Assembly: GCF_002585305.1 (NCBI RefSeq)
Contig: NZ_NUNF01000075.1
Location: forward strand, 1-20,936
Direction of reading: 5' to 3'
Length of the DNA stretch: 20,936 nt
Origin: Bacillus sp. AFS037270
GTDB lineage: Bacteria; Bacillota; Bacilli; Bacillales_B; DSM-18226
Shown here: positions 1 through 7,167 of the stretch, in pieces
Position numbering within the stretch: the stretch's first letter is position 1
How the letters are laid out: each line of letters opens with the position of its first letter
Made by a program: the position numbers and the translations under genes
The notes under the pieces: model-generated
Databases searched by the model: none
Seen by the model: only the letters and a program-made list of their open reading frames with translations
What the model was told of the DNA's origin: nothing

Positions 1-27
1 TTTATTGAGGGAGGTTTGTTGAATAAG
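1..27 (+). repeat. Partial copy of dispersed intergenic repeat
   Basis: The first bases end in GGTTTGTTGAATAAG, which resembles the right flank of repeats at about 9224-9252 (CAGTTTAGTTTAATAAG) and 10045-10110 (GAGTTTAGTTGAATAAC). The copy is cut by the window edge. Only the family resemblance is visible; no function is inferred. Confidence 0.4.
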
Positions 28-522
28 AATTTAAACTCTTCATTCAAATTAAAAATAAAAAGGTTTAGTGTTCACATATTATAGAATGTATTATTAAATC
101 GTATTATGGAATTTAAAATTATGCACTTTTTTCTTCTTGCCTAATGTTTTTTTAGAAAAACAAAATTTATTCTTTACCAATCGTTCTCAAAATGATATTA
201 TAGATTTGTAAGGTTATTAGCTAATTTTTGCCATAATGAGAATGTTCATTCTAAAAACATCACTTAGCACTATCTCAAGTTTAAAGAAACAGATTTAAAA
301 ATCCTTTTTTAAGGAGGTGATGCTGTTAAAACGTATAGTTCATACAAAATTGGTGAATTTAGTAGTAACTCTTTAAGCTAATCTTTACTGTTCATTCTTA
401 AAATGATATTATTGGCGAGGGACGAGAAAGTCAATATTCTTCACCTTGTTGATTGATGATTATCTTTGAAGTTAGCATTAAATTTTCTTGTTACTCTAAG
501 TTTACTCAAAGGAAATGATAGT
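28..522 (+). other. Intergenic region upstream of tetR, operator-rich
   Basis: AT-rich region with no convincing gene. It holds a perfect operator-like palindrome at 239-252 and related half-sites at about 177-190 (CAATCGTTCTCAAAA) and 389-400 (TGTTCATTCTTA). A strong AAGGAGGTG at 311-319 is followed at 320-376 by an 18-codon ORF, but the gap from AGGAGG to its ATG is only about 2 nt. It could be a leader peptide or the remains of a gene start. Confidence 0.5.
239..252. promoter_or_regulatory. Operator-like palindrome (TetR-type)
   Basis: AGAATGTTCATTCT is a perfect 6-bp inverted repeat with a 2-bp centre. A one-base variant (AGAACGTTCATTCT) occurs at 2240-2253 upstream of the first hydrolase of the same cassette. 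TetR-family proteins bind short palindromes near their own genes, so this is a good candidate site for the regulator at 523-1098. No consensus for this subfamily was recalled. Confidence 0.55.
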
Positions 523-1098
523 ATGGCTAGAAATAAAGAATTTGATGAAAATGAAGTATTACGAAAAGCTATGGAACTTTTTTGGATACAAGGCTATGAA
601 AAAACCTCCATGCAGGATTTAGTAAAGTATATGGGTATCCATCGTCGTAGCTTATATGATACGTTTGGCGACAAGCACACTTTGTTTATAAAAGCGTTGG
701 ATCATTATAATGAAATAATAAGAACTAGAATAGAGAATGAAGTAAGCCAGCTGAATTCGGTAAAGGATGCTATCAGGCAATTATTTAAAATGATAATTGT
801 CAGAGATAAACAACAACTTATTGGATGTTTGACAGTAAATACGGCAGTTGAGTTGTCTTTACATGATGAACAAGCAGCAGAAAAGGTAGTGGAGAGTTTT
901 TCTAAGACCGAATTACTGCTAAACAATCTAGTGCTAAAAGGTCAAAAAGCTGGAGAAATATCTAAACATCATGATGCAAAAAAAACATCGGAATTTCTTC
1001 ATAATTCCTTAGTAGGTCTACGCGTTATGACCAAAACTACCGATGACACAGAAAAATTAAATAATATTATTGATATAACACTTTCGGTATTAGATTAA
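523..1098 (+). CDS. TetR/AcrR-family transcriptional regulator, NemR-like
   Basis: A DNA-binding repressor of 191 residues, normal for the family. The N-terminal helix-turn-helix lies at about residues 24-50 (TSMQDLVKYMGIHRRSLYDT), followed by the usual FGDKHTLF segment. The C-terminal ligand domain contains IGCLTVNTAVEL, typical of the branch that includes NemR-type electrophile sensors; Cys102 in this motif is the only cysteine in the protein. I chose the ATG at 523 because AAAGGA lies 9 nt upstream and MARNKEF is a typical TetR start; the frame is open upstream to 466 but without a good ribosome site. The following genes (dehydrogenase, hydrolases, Old Yellow Enzyme, quinone-reductase-like enzyme) are typical targets of such a sensor. 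Control by electrophiles is inference. Confidence 0.9.
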   Translation: MARNKEFDENEVLRKAMELFWIQGYEKTSMQDLVKYMGIHRRSLYDTFGDKHTLFIKALDHYNEIIRTRIENEVSQLNSVKDAIRQLFKMIIVRDKQQLIGCLTVNTAVELSLHDEQAAEKVVESFSKTELLLNNLVLKGQKAGEISKHHDAKKTSEFLHNSLVGLRVMTKTTDDTEKLNNIIDITLSVLD

Positions 1099-1257
1099 TT
1101 TTTTTGCTCTTTTGGGAACAATCATTCTCAAAAGGTAATAATCAATCTAGCTGAACTTCACTTGTCAGATATCAAGCAAAGTTTGTGTTGATACATTTAA
1201 TAAAACAGTTAAAGACTAAATGATAATTTAAATTTCTTTAATTTGAGGAGAGTTAAT

Positions 1258-2007
1258 ATGAAATACACAGTTATTACAGGAGCAAGCTCAGGTATAGGGT
1301 ATGAGACAGCATTAGAATTTGCTGCTCGGGGAAAAAATTTAATTATAGTTGCTAGAAGATTAGATAGATTAGAGGATCTGAAATCCGCAATTTATAATAT
1401 AAATCCTAAATTAGATGTTATTATTTGCACAAGTGACTTGTCTGTCACAGATCAGGCATATAACCTGTATAACAAATTAAAAGGATATGAAATTGAGACT
1501 TGGATTAATAATGCTGGTCTTGGTGAATCCGCATTTGTAGCAGATCATAATTTAAGCAAAGTTGAAACGATGTTACGGGTTAACATAGAATCTTTGACAA
1601 TCCTTTCTACTTTATTTGTTAGAGATTATGCAGAGAAAGAGGGAACTCAGTTAATTAACGTATCATCGGCACTCGGATATGCAATTGCTGTTGGGACTAT
1701 AACTTATTCTGCATCTAAATATTATGTTAGTGCCTTTACCGAAGGTCTTGCAAAAGAACTAGAATTGATAGGTGCAAAATTAAAAGCAAAAGTTATATCA
1801 CCAGCTATAACGGAAACAGAATTCGGTAAAAATGCTTCTAATGTGGATAGTTATATTTACAAAGATAATATACGTATGTACCACACAGCTAAGCAAGTAG
1901 CTGGATTTATGATGGATTTATATGATAGTAATGAGGTCGTAGGTATTGTAGACCAAACCTATGAATTTAAAATAAGAAATCAAATTTATCCAATAATTGG
2001 AGGTTAA
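1258..2007 (+). CDS. Short-chain dehydrogenase/reductase (SDR)
   Basis: A 249-residue classical SDR oxidoreductase using NAD(P)H on an unknown carbonyl or alcohol substrate; soluble. The cofactor glycine motif TGASSGIG is at residues 7-14, an Arg-rich stretch (VARRLDR) after beta-2 suggests NADPH preference, NNAG is at 84-87, and the catalytic set is Asn109, Ser137, Tyr150 and Lys154 (YSASK). All key residues are present. The ATG at 1258 follows GAGGAG by 7 nt; an upstream in-frame ATG at 1243 overlaps that site and is unlikely. The gene starts 159 nt after tetR, a gap that contains a half-site like CAATCATTCTCAAAA near 1119, so it may have its own controlled promoter. The substrate cannot be told from sequence. 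Confidence 0.92.
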   Translation: MKYTVITGASSGIGYETALEFAARGKNLIIVARRLDRLEDLKSAIYNINPKLDVIICTSDLSVTDQAYNLYNKLKGYEIETWINNAGLGESAFVADHNLSKVETMLRVNIESLTILSTLFVRDYAEKEGTQLINVSSALGYAIAVGTITYSASKYYVSAFTEGLAKELELIGAKLKAKVISPAITETEFGKNASNVDSYIYKDNIRMYHTAKQVAGFMMDLYDSNEVVGIVDQTYEFKIRNQIYPIIGG

Positions 2008-2228
2008 GTTTTTAAAAACCTTTAGATTCTAATATTTGAAAGGGTGCCTGACTGTTAACATTGCAGTTGTTGCTCAAATAATCACAAATATATTTCAGCA
2101 GTACAGATAATCTTTTATTTTAATCTACTAATAACAGAGACAGAGGGTCTTAGTAAAGACTCCTTATAACTACAAAAATAGAAAGGGTTATAATCTGACA
2201 CTTTAAGTGATGGATTCACTTTCTTTCC

Positions 2229-2264
2229 ACACCCTTTTTAGAACGTTCATTCTAAAAAGGGTGT
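2229..2264. promoter_or_regulatory. 36-bp palindrome with embedded TetR-type operator
   Basis: Arms of 14 bp (2229-2242 and 2251-2264, ACACCCTTTTTAGA and its complement) enclose 8 nt. At the centre is AGAACGTTCATTCT (2240-2253), a one-base variant of the site at 239-252. No T-run follows, so this is more likely an operator than a terminator. A TATAAT at 2189-2194 upstream could be a -10 box, which would put the operator in the early transcribed region of the hydrolase-OYE transcript. Confidence 0.6.
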
Positions 2265-2324
2265 CACTCAGCTAATTTATATTGAAAAATTAAGAACTCA
2301 ATGTTCGAAGGAGAAGAAACTCAA

Positions 2325-3173
2325 ATGACAACATTTACTATCCCATCTGAATCAGAATTTATCGAAGTTGAAGGTACTAGTTATGCTTATAGAAGGTTTG
2401 GTGAAAAAACGGGAGTACCTGTCGTATTTCTAGTTCACTTTAGAGGAACGATGGAAAATTGGGATCCTAATATGGTTGGTCCAATAGCGAAGGAACGTCC
2501 AGTTATCCTATTTGATAACAAAGGGGTTGGTGAGACGAAAGGGCAAACACCTTCTACGATTGCTGAGATGGCACAAGATGCAGGGAAATTTATAAAAGCA
2601 CTTGGTTTAGATCAAGTGGATATTCTCGGTTTTTCAATTGGTGGAATGGTTGCACAAGAATTGGCATTACAAGAAGGGAATTTGATTAGACGAATCATCA
2701 TGGCAGGTACTGGACCTGAGTCTGGAATTAATCCTGAGCTAGAAATATTTGAAAGAATGAATCGACACGGTGGGAATGCAGAGAATGCTTTGGATGACTT
2801 CATGTTTTTCTTCTACCGTTCAACTGAAACAAGTAAATCTGCGGGAATGGCATCTTTACAAAGAATTATCAATCAGAAAAAGGTTGAAAGTTCTGACCAA
2901 GTACAACAAGCCCAATTAAAGGCTTTGGCAAAGTGGTCTCAACCAAAATCCAATAATGATTACAATTGGTTACAGAACATTAAACACCCTGTGCTTGTGA
3001 CAAATGGTAATAACGATGTTATGGTTCCAACCAAAAATAGTTATATTTTAGCTGAGCACTTACCAAAAGCACAACTCATTATATATCCTGATTCTGGTCA
3101 CGGACACCTATTCCAATTTCCAGAACTATTTGCTGAGAACGTCAATTCGTTCCTGAATTCAACATCTTTATAA
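2325..3173 (+). CDS. Alpha/beta-fold hydrolase
   Basis: A 282-residue alpha/beta hydrolase with an uninterrupted fold. The nucleophile elbow GFSIGG places Ser104, the acid is probably Asp231 (NNDVMVP), and the base is His259 (SGHGHLF). The oxyanion region is LVHFRGTMENWDP, where the common HG is replaced by HF. I use the ATG at 2325, about 11 nt after AAGGAG; a second ATG at 2301 lacks a ribosome site. The stop lies 33 nt before the Old Yellow Enzyme gene, so the two are probably co-transcribed. The protein at 5424-6266 is a paralogue (shared YAYRRFGE/YAYRELGK, NWDP, FDN-GVG, MVPT-NSY and HGxLFQ-P). The substrate is unknown; ester, lactone or C-C bond hydrolysis are all possible. Confidence 0.9.
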   Translation: MTTFTIPSESEFIEVEGTSYAYRRFGEKTGVPVVFLVHFRGTMENWDPNMVGPIAKERPVILFDNKGVGETKGQTPSTIAEMAQDAGKFIKALGLDQVDILGFSIGGMVAQELALQEGNLIRRIIMAGTGPESGINPELEIFERMNRHGGNAENALDDFMFFFYRSTETSKSAGMASLQRIINQKKVESSDQVQQAQLKALAKWSQPKSNNDYNWLQNIKHPVLVTNGNNDVMVPTKNSYILAEHLPKAQLIIYPDSGHGHLFQFPELFAENVNSFLNSTSL

Positions 3174-3206
3174 AAAATTGATAACGATTAAAAAGGAGGA
3201 AGTTAT

Positions 3207-4268
3207 ATGAGCAAGTTATTTGAACCAGTCAGAATTGGAAATATAGAACTAAAAAACCGTTTAGGTATGGCACCAATGACAAGGAGTAGAGCACTGCCAG
3301 ATGGAACACCTAGTGATTTGGCGGCAGAGTATTACGGCCAGCGTGCATCGGTTGGTTTAATAATAAGTGAGGGTACTCAACCCTCAGAGGATGGTCAGGG
3401 TTATACAAATACACCTGGTATTTATACAGAATCACATATTGAGGGGTGGAAAAAGGTAACATCAAAAGTGCATAACAAAGGAGGACGTATATTTGTTCAA
3501 CTTATGCATGTAGGCCGTGTCTCACATCCTGACAATACACCTCATCACCGTCAAGCTGTTGCGCCTTCTGCTATTGCGCCTAATATAGAAATATTTACAG
3601 CACAAGGGATGAAGGAGATTCCTACACCTAGAGCGTTGAGTGAAGGAGAAATAAAGGACGTTATAAATGAGTTTCGCTTAGCAGCACGAGCAGCGGTAGA
3701 AGCTGGTGCAGATGGGGTTGAAATCCACGGAGCAAATGGTTACCTTATTCAACAGTTCTTAAGTGAAAATGCTAATCAACGTCAGGATGCGTACGGTGGA
3801 ACGATGGCAAATCGCTCGCGATTTGCCATTGAAGTAGCAAAAGCAGTTGTTGATGAGATTGGTCCAGAACGAACGGGCATACGCTTCTCTCCTCAAGGAA
3901 CACTAAATGGAATAGAAGAGGGAGAAACAAGTAGTGAAATGTACCGTTATTTAATCAGCGAGTTAAATAAGCTCAACCTTGCATATCTACACATCATGCA
4001 CTTCGGAAACGAATCATTATTACAAGATATCCGTCAACTTTGGTCACAAGCACTTCTTGTTAACCGAGCAGGACGTACTTTAGACCAACTTACGGTAGAC
4101 TTGGATAATGAACTTGCGGACGTTATAACTGTAGGGACTTGGATGATAGCTAACCCAGATTTTGTCGAGCGATTGAAATTAGATGCCCCACTAAATACGC
4201 CTGATAAAAATACCATTTATGCAGGAGGAGCGGAAGGGTATACAGATTATCCGTTCTTAAAAGAATAA
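3207..4268 (+). CDS. Old Yellow Enzyme family alkene reductase (NemA-like)
   Basis: A 353-residue FMN-dependent ene-reductase that reduces activated C=C bonds (enones, maleimides, nitro compounds) with NAD(P)H. MAPMTRSRA near residue 21 carries the Thr typical of class I OYEs. HGANGYL gives the substrate-binding pair His174 and Asn177 and the proton donor Tyr179. QDAYGGTMANRSRF and the C-terminal GGAEGYTDYP are classical NemA-type motifs. Length matches bacterial NemA/OYE proteins. The start has a strong AAGGAGG about 8 nt upstream. It follows the hydrolase by 33 nt. A cassette with a NemR-like TetR protein suggests detoxification of electrophiles; the actual inducer is not visible. Confidence 0.95.
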   Translation: MSKLFEPVRIGNIELKNRLGMAPMTRSRALPDGTPSDLAAEYYGQRASVGLIISEGTQPSEDGQGYTNTPGIYTESHIEGWKKVTSKVHNKGGRIFVQLMHVGRVSHPDNTPHHRQAVAPSAIAPNIEIFTAQGMKEIPTPRALSEGEIKDVINEFRLAARAAVEAGADGVEIHGANGYLIQQFLSENANQRQDAYGGTMANRSRFAIEVAKAVVDEIGPERTGIRFSPQGTLNGIEEGETSSEMYRYLISELNKLNLAYLHIMHFGNESLLQDIRQLWSQALLVNRAGRTLDQLTVDLDNELADVITVGTWMIANPDFVERLKLDAPLNTPDKNTIYAGGAEGYTDYPFLKE

Positions 4269-4347
4269 AACAGGGCAAGGTTTAACAGTTAACGGAATCG
4301 ACAAAACATTTTAGGTTAATAAGGGTACTTTAGGATACACAGACTAG

Positions 4348-4377
4348 ACCATCAATGTAAAAGTTGGTGGTTTTTTT
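4348..4377 (+). terminator. Rho-independent terminator after the OYE gene
   Basis: An 8-bp stem (ACCATCAA with TTGGTGGT, one G-U pair), loop TGTAAAAG, then seven T. It lies only about 17 nt before the next start codon, with the ribosome site right behind the T-run, so readthrough or a second promoter is needed for the downstream pair. Confidence 0.75.
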
Positions 4378-4394
4378 AAAAGGAGATTAAGAAT

Positions 4395-5396
4395 ATGAAA
4401 GCTGCTCAAATACAAAAATACTCGAAAAACATTAAAGCACAGATTGTTGATATCCCTATACCGAGTATTAAAGAAAATGAAGTACTGGTAAAGGTAAAAG
4501 TTGCTGCAATAAATCCACTTGAAATATTAAATATTACAGGAAGTGTAAAATTAATACAAGACTATGATATGCCTCTTGTATTAGGAAATGAACTAACAGG
4601 TATTGTCGAAAAAGTGGGTAATCATGACTATGGGTTTAAGGTTGGAGATCCTATTTATACAAGACTCCCGATTGAAAAAATTGGGGCTTTTGCAGAATAT
4701 GTTGCAGTTGATGCTAAATCGATATGGCATTTGCCGAAAAATTTAGATTTCGTTACGGGAGCTGGTGCACCGTTAACTGGTTTGACGGCATATCAAGGCT
4801 TAGTAGAAGAGTTAGAAGCAAAAAAGGGACAAACAGTGTTTATTCCAGGAGGATCAGGAAGTTTTGGCCAAATGGCTGTTCCTATAGCTAAAGCAATGGG
4901 ACTAAAGGTTATTGTTTCTGGTAGTCCTTCCGCTAAAGAGAGAACGTTGAATGCTGGTGCAGATCAATATATTGATTATACAAAGGAAAATTATTGGGAA
5001 ATACTAGATGAAGTTGATTTTGTAATCGATACTCTAGGTGCTGATGAATTCGAACGCGAGTTATCCATTATCAAGCCAGGTGGTCGGTTACTAAGTCTTC
5101 GTACTGGACCAAATAAACAGTTTGCAATAGATAAAGGTCTTCCTAAATGGAAGCAAATTATTTTTGGATTAGTTGGCGCGAAGTTTGATAAGAAAGCAAA
5201 GAAAAAAGGTGTTCAATATCGCTTCATTTTCGTCAGAGCTGATGGTAAACAATTGGAAAAAATTACGAAAATCATTGAAGAAAATAATATTGTTCCAGCC
5301 ATTGATCCTACCAATTTTACAATTGATGAAATTAATGCTGCACTAAAATTAGTGGCAAATGGACATACAAAAGGAAAAGTAGTTATCAAATTTTAA
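4395..5396 (+). CDS. Zinc-free medium-chain dehydrogenase/reductase (quinone oxidoreductase-like)
   Basis: A 333-residue MDR-superfamily enzyme. The N-terminal GroES-like domain contains LVLGNELTGIVEKVG, and the Rossmann motif GGSGSFGQMA is at about 152-161. The usual catalytic-zinc ligands and the structural zinc Cys cluster of alcohol dehydrogenases are absent, so it belongs with NADPH:quinone reductase or enoyl-reductase types. The insertion around GAKFDKKAKKKGVQYRFIFV followed by a C-terminal TKGKVVIKF is typical of this group. The ATG follows AAAAGGAG. The next gene begins 27 nt after the stop, so they form an operon. It would reduce quinones or enones, in keeping with the cassette. Substrate inferred, not seen. 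Confidence 0.9.
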   Translation: MKAAQIQKYSKNIKAQIVDIPIPSIKENEVLVKVKVAAINPLEILNITGSVKLIQDYDMPLVLGNELTGIVEKVGNHDYGFKVGDPIYTRLPIEKIGAFAEYVAVDAKSIWHLPKNLDFVTGAGAPLTGLTAYQGLVEELEAKKGQTVFIPGGSGSFGQMAVPIAKAMGLKVIVSGSPSAKERTLNAGADQYIDYTKENYWEILDEVDFVIDTLGADEFERELSIIKPGGRLLSLRTGPNKQFAIDKGLPKWKQIIFGLVGAKFDKKAKKKGVQYRFIFVRADGKQLEKITKIIEENNIVPAIDPTNFTIDEINAALKLVANGHTKGKVVIKF

Positions 5397-5423
5397 AAAG
5401 GTAAAGCAGGAGTGGAAGTAGCA

Positions 5424-6266
5424 ATGTCGATTCATTATTCTTATATTGACGCACCTAACTTATTTATTCAGCACCAGAATGGTAGACGGTATGCTTATAG
5501 AGAATTAGGGAAAAAAAAAGGAATCCCGATTATTTTATTGACACACCTTTCAGCTAATCTTGATAATTGGGATCCAAGGATTATTGATGGTCTTGCTAAA
5601 AGCCATTGGGTCATCGCATTTGATAACTTAGGGGTTGGACTTTCCAAGGGTAAAGTACCAAACAACATCCCTCAAATGGCAAATGATGCAATCACATTTA
5701 TTAAACTACTAGGATTTTTTAAGGTAGATTTGATAGCTTTGTCAATGGGAGGAATGATTGCTCAAGAATTAATCTTAAAGGAACCAAGCTTAGTTAGAAA
5801 GCTGGTATTAGTTGGTACGGGACCTCGAGGAGGGAAAGGTATTTCCAAGGTCACGCATATTACTAATCTTGATTTAGTCCGTGCAATATTGACTTTCAAA
5901 GACATAAAGACCTATCTGTTTTTCCCAAACACACAGAATGGTAAGAAAAAGGCTAAAGAATTTCTAATTCAAATAAAAAAAAGGAAAAAACATCGAGATA
6001 AAACTATCAGTTTAAGAGCGTATAGAATGCAATTAGATGCAATCAATAAATGGGGAAAAGACAAGCCTGCGGATCTATCTAAAATTGTTCAGCCAAAATT
6101 AACAATAAATGGAAATCACGATCGCATGGTTCCAACAGAAAATTCATATGACCTGGCAAATAGAATTCCTGATAGTAAGTTGAAAATATTTGACCATGCA
6201 GGACACGGTTCCTTATTTCAATATCCAAAAGAGTTTGTCGAAATGGTAATAACATTCTTAAGTTGA
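5424..6266 (+). CDS. Alpha/beta-fold hydrolase, paralogue of 2325-3173
   Basis: A 280-residue alpha/beta hydrolase. The nucleophile is Ser107 in ALSMGG, where the first Gly of the usual GxSxG is Ala; the acid and base are probably Asp233 (NHDRMVP) and His261 (AGHGSLF). The oxyanion segment is LLTHLSANLDNWDP. It is clearly related to the first hydrolase but more basic, with a Lys-rich cap segment (KKRKKHR). I chose the ATG at 5424, about 10 nt after AGGAG; a GTG at 5412 overlaps that ribosome site. It is the last gene of the cassette, 27 nt after the MDR gene, and a terminator follows at 6336-6367. Substrate unknown. Confidence 0.9.
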   Translation: MSIHYSYIDAPNLFIQHQNGRRYAYRELGKKKGIPIILLTHLSANLDNWDPRIIDGLAKSHWVIAFDNLGVGLSKGKVPNNIPQMANDAITFIKLLGFFKVDLIALSMGGMIAQELILKEPSLVRKLVLVGTGPRGGKGISKVTHITNLDLVRAILTFKDIKTYLFFPNTQNGKKKAKEFLIQIKKRKKHRDKTISLRAYRMQLDAINKWGKDKPADLSKIVQPKLTINGNHDRMVPTENSYDLANRIPDSKLKIFDHAGHGSLFQYPKEFVEMVITFLS

Positions 6267-6335
6267 TATAGTATTATTATTTGGAACTAACTTAAAAAAG
6301 CACAACTTATTGAAATAGAAATCTAAAGACTTGGG

Positions 6336-6367
6336 GCGTTGATCCAGAAAGGTTCAATGCTTTTTTT
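6336..6367 (+). terminator. Rho-independent terminator of the stress cassette
   Basis: A 10-bp stem (GCGTTGATCC and GGTTCAATGC, one mismatch and one G-U), a 5-nt loop, then seven T. It lies 70 nt after the second hydrolase. Confidence 0.8.
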
Positions 6368-6433
6368 GCTTAGTTTTCTTTTGGCACTATCAAGGCAATA
6401 TTCCTGTTTTAAATAGACTGGTGAAAGTATAGT

Positions 6434-6480
6434 TTGTGAAGAATTACACTTAAACTATAGGGTGCTTGAGTTCAAGAAAG
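6434..6480 (+). repeat. Dispersed intergenic repeat, copy paired with 19757-19803
   Basis: This stretch reads TTGTGAAGAATTACACTTAA, then ACTATAGGGTGCTTGAGTTC, and matches 19757-19803 at all but about 5 of 47 positions. In both places a stem-loop of different sequence follows. Just upstream, CTATCAAGGCAATATTCCTG resembles CTATCGGGGCAGCATTCCTG at 12281, another member of the family. Confidence 0.7.
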
Positions 6481-6510
6481 TAAGGCTGTTACGACAGCCT
6501 CTTTCTTTTT
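6476..6510. terminator. Stem-loop, probably bidirectional terminator
   Basis: GGCTGT (6484-6489) pairs with ACAGCC (6494-6499), extended outward by GAAAG and CTTTC; TTTTTC follows on the + strand. It sits between the + cassette and the end of the - strand gene at 6536-6670, so it may serve both. Confidence 0.65.
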
Positions 6511-6535
6511 CGATAAAATGGATATATAAGAAACC

Positions 6536-6670
6536 TTATCTCTGCAAAATTATATCTATATAGGGATGTAGGTTTTCACTATCAAGACAATTTTCACAAA
6601 TTACTAAAATCATTAATTCTGTATCTTTGTCGCTACTACTTTGTTTGCACACCGTACATTCTTGATTCAA
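6536..6670 (-). CDS. Small CxxC/CxxC protein, possibly Gin (CsfB)-like
   Basis: A 44-codon ORF starting with TTG (M/LNQECTVCKQ) and ending YIDIILQR. AAGGAG lies 9 nt upstream of the TTG on the - strand, which decides the start. Two CxxC pairs (CTVC near residue 5, CENC near 25) separated by 16 residues suggest a small zinc-binding fold. The spacing resembles the SigG inhibitor Gin/CsfB of Bacillus, which has about 15 residues between its pairs, but this protein is shorter and the rest was not recognised, so that name is only a suggestion. It is transcribed away from kimA, with a stem-loop just past its stop. Confidence 0.65.
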   Translation of the reverse strand: MNQECTVCKQSSSDKDTELMILVICENCLDSENLHPYIDIILQR

Positions 6671-6777
6671 TTCGACTCACTCCTTATATCTTTCATATTT
6701 GTACTCTTTCCTTTTTTGTCCTTTTTAACTCCAATTATTCAACTGCAACAAAGTATCGTATTGATATGTTTTATATT

Positions 6778-6812
6778 AAATTGTCAAATATTTGAATAAT
6801 ATTTGACAATTT
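6778..6812. promoter_or_regulatory. 35-bp perfect inverted repeat, AT-rich
   Basis: Arms of 15 bp (AAATTGTCAAATATT and its exact complement) flank TGAAT. There is no T-run suitable for termination. It lies between the divergently transcribed CxxC gene and the riboswitch-kimA unit, so it may be an operator. The remaining 6686-6914 stretch shows nothing else that I can support. Confidence 0.5.
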
Positions 6813-6914
6813 GAATTTCTAATTTATTGGCTTTCATTTAAAATATGTGAAATTTCCTCTTTACAACGTAAAAATAAAGGAATATATTAAACCTCATAAA
6901 TTGAAAAAATCAAC

Positions 6915-7045
6915 CTATATCGCTTAATCCAATAGGAGCGGGGGACCCAATTAACTGTATTTTGTGTACTTGGGGTGAATCCTTTTTAAGGTAGGGCTAC
7001 TCTTTAGCCCGAATCCGACAGCTAACCCCGTAAGCGTTTGAGAGG
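6915..7045 (+). promoter_or_regulatory. c-di-AMP riboswitch (ydaO/yuaA leader)
   Basis: The conserved core is recognisable: CGCTTA (6921-6926) pairs with TAAGCG (7031-7036) to close P1, with GGAGCGGGGGACCCAA, TTGGGGTGAATCC, GTAGGGCT, GCCCGAATCCGACAGCTAAC and CCCCG in the expected order. In Bacillus this RNA binds c-di-AMP and turns off potassium-uptake genes when the second messenger is high. The next gene is a KimA-type potassium importer and a terminator hairpin follows, which fits the known arrangement. Confidence 0.95.
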
Positions 7046-7066
7046 AGGTTTATTTTTTGTTCCTTT

Positions 7067-7098
7067 AAAGAACACTAAGTAAACTAGTGTTCTTTTTT
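7067..7098 (+). terminator. Riboswitch-controlled terminator before kimA
   Basis: A perfect 11-bp stem (AAAGAACACTA and complement, 7067-7077 and 7085-7095), loop AGTAAAC, then six T. Placed between the c-di-AMP aptamer and kimA, it is the expression platform: ligand binding should favour this hairpin. Confidence 0.9.
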
Positions 7099-7167
7099 GT
7101 CTTTAATTTAAATTGGAAAAATTAAGTAGTATTAACCTGAATTGGAAAGAAAGAAGGAGAGTTCAGA

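Noticed and set aside
320..376. 18-codon ORF after AAGGAGGTG upstream of tetR
   Set aside because: The AGGAGG-to-ATG gap is only about 2 nt, so efficient initiation is unlikely; kept only as a remark.
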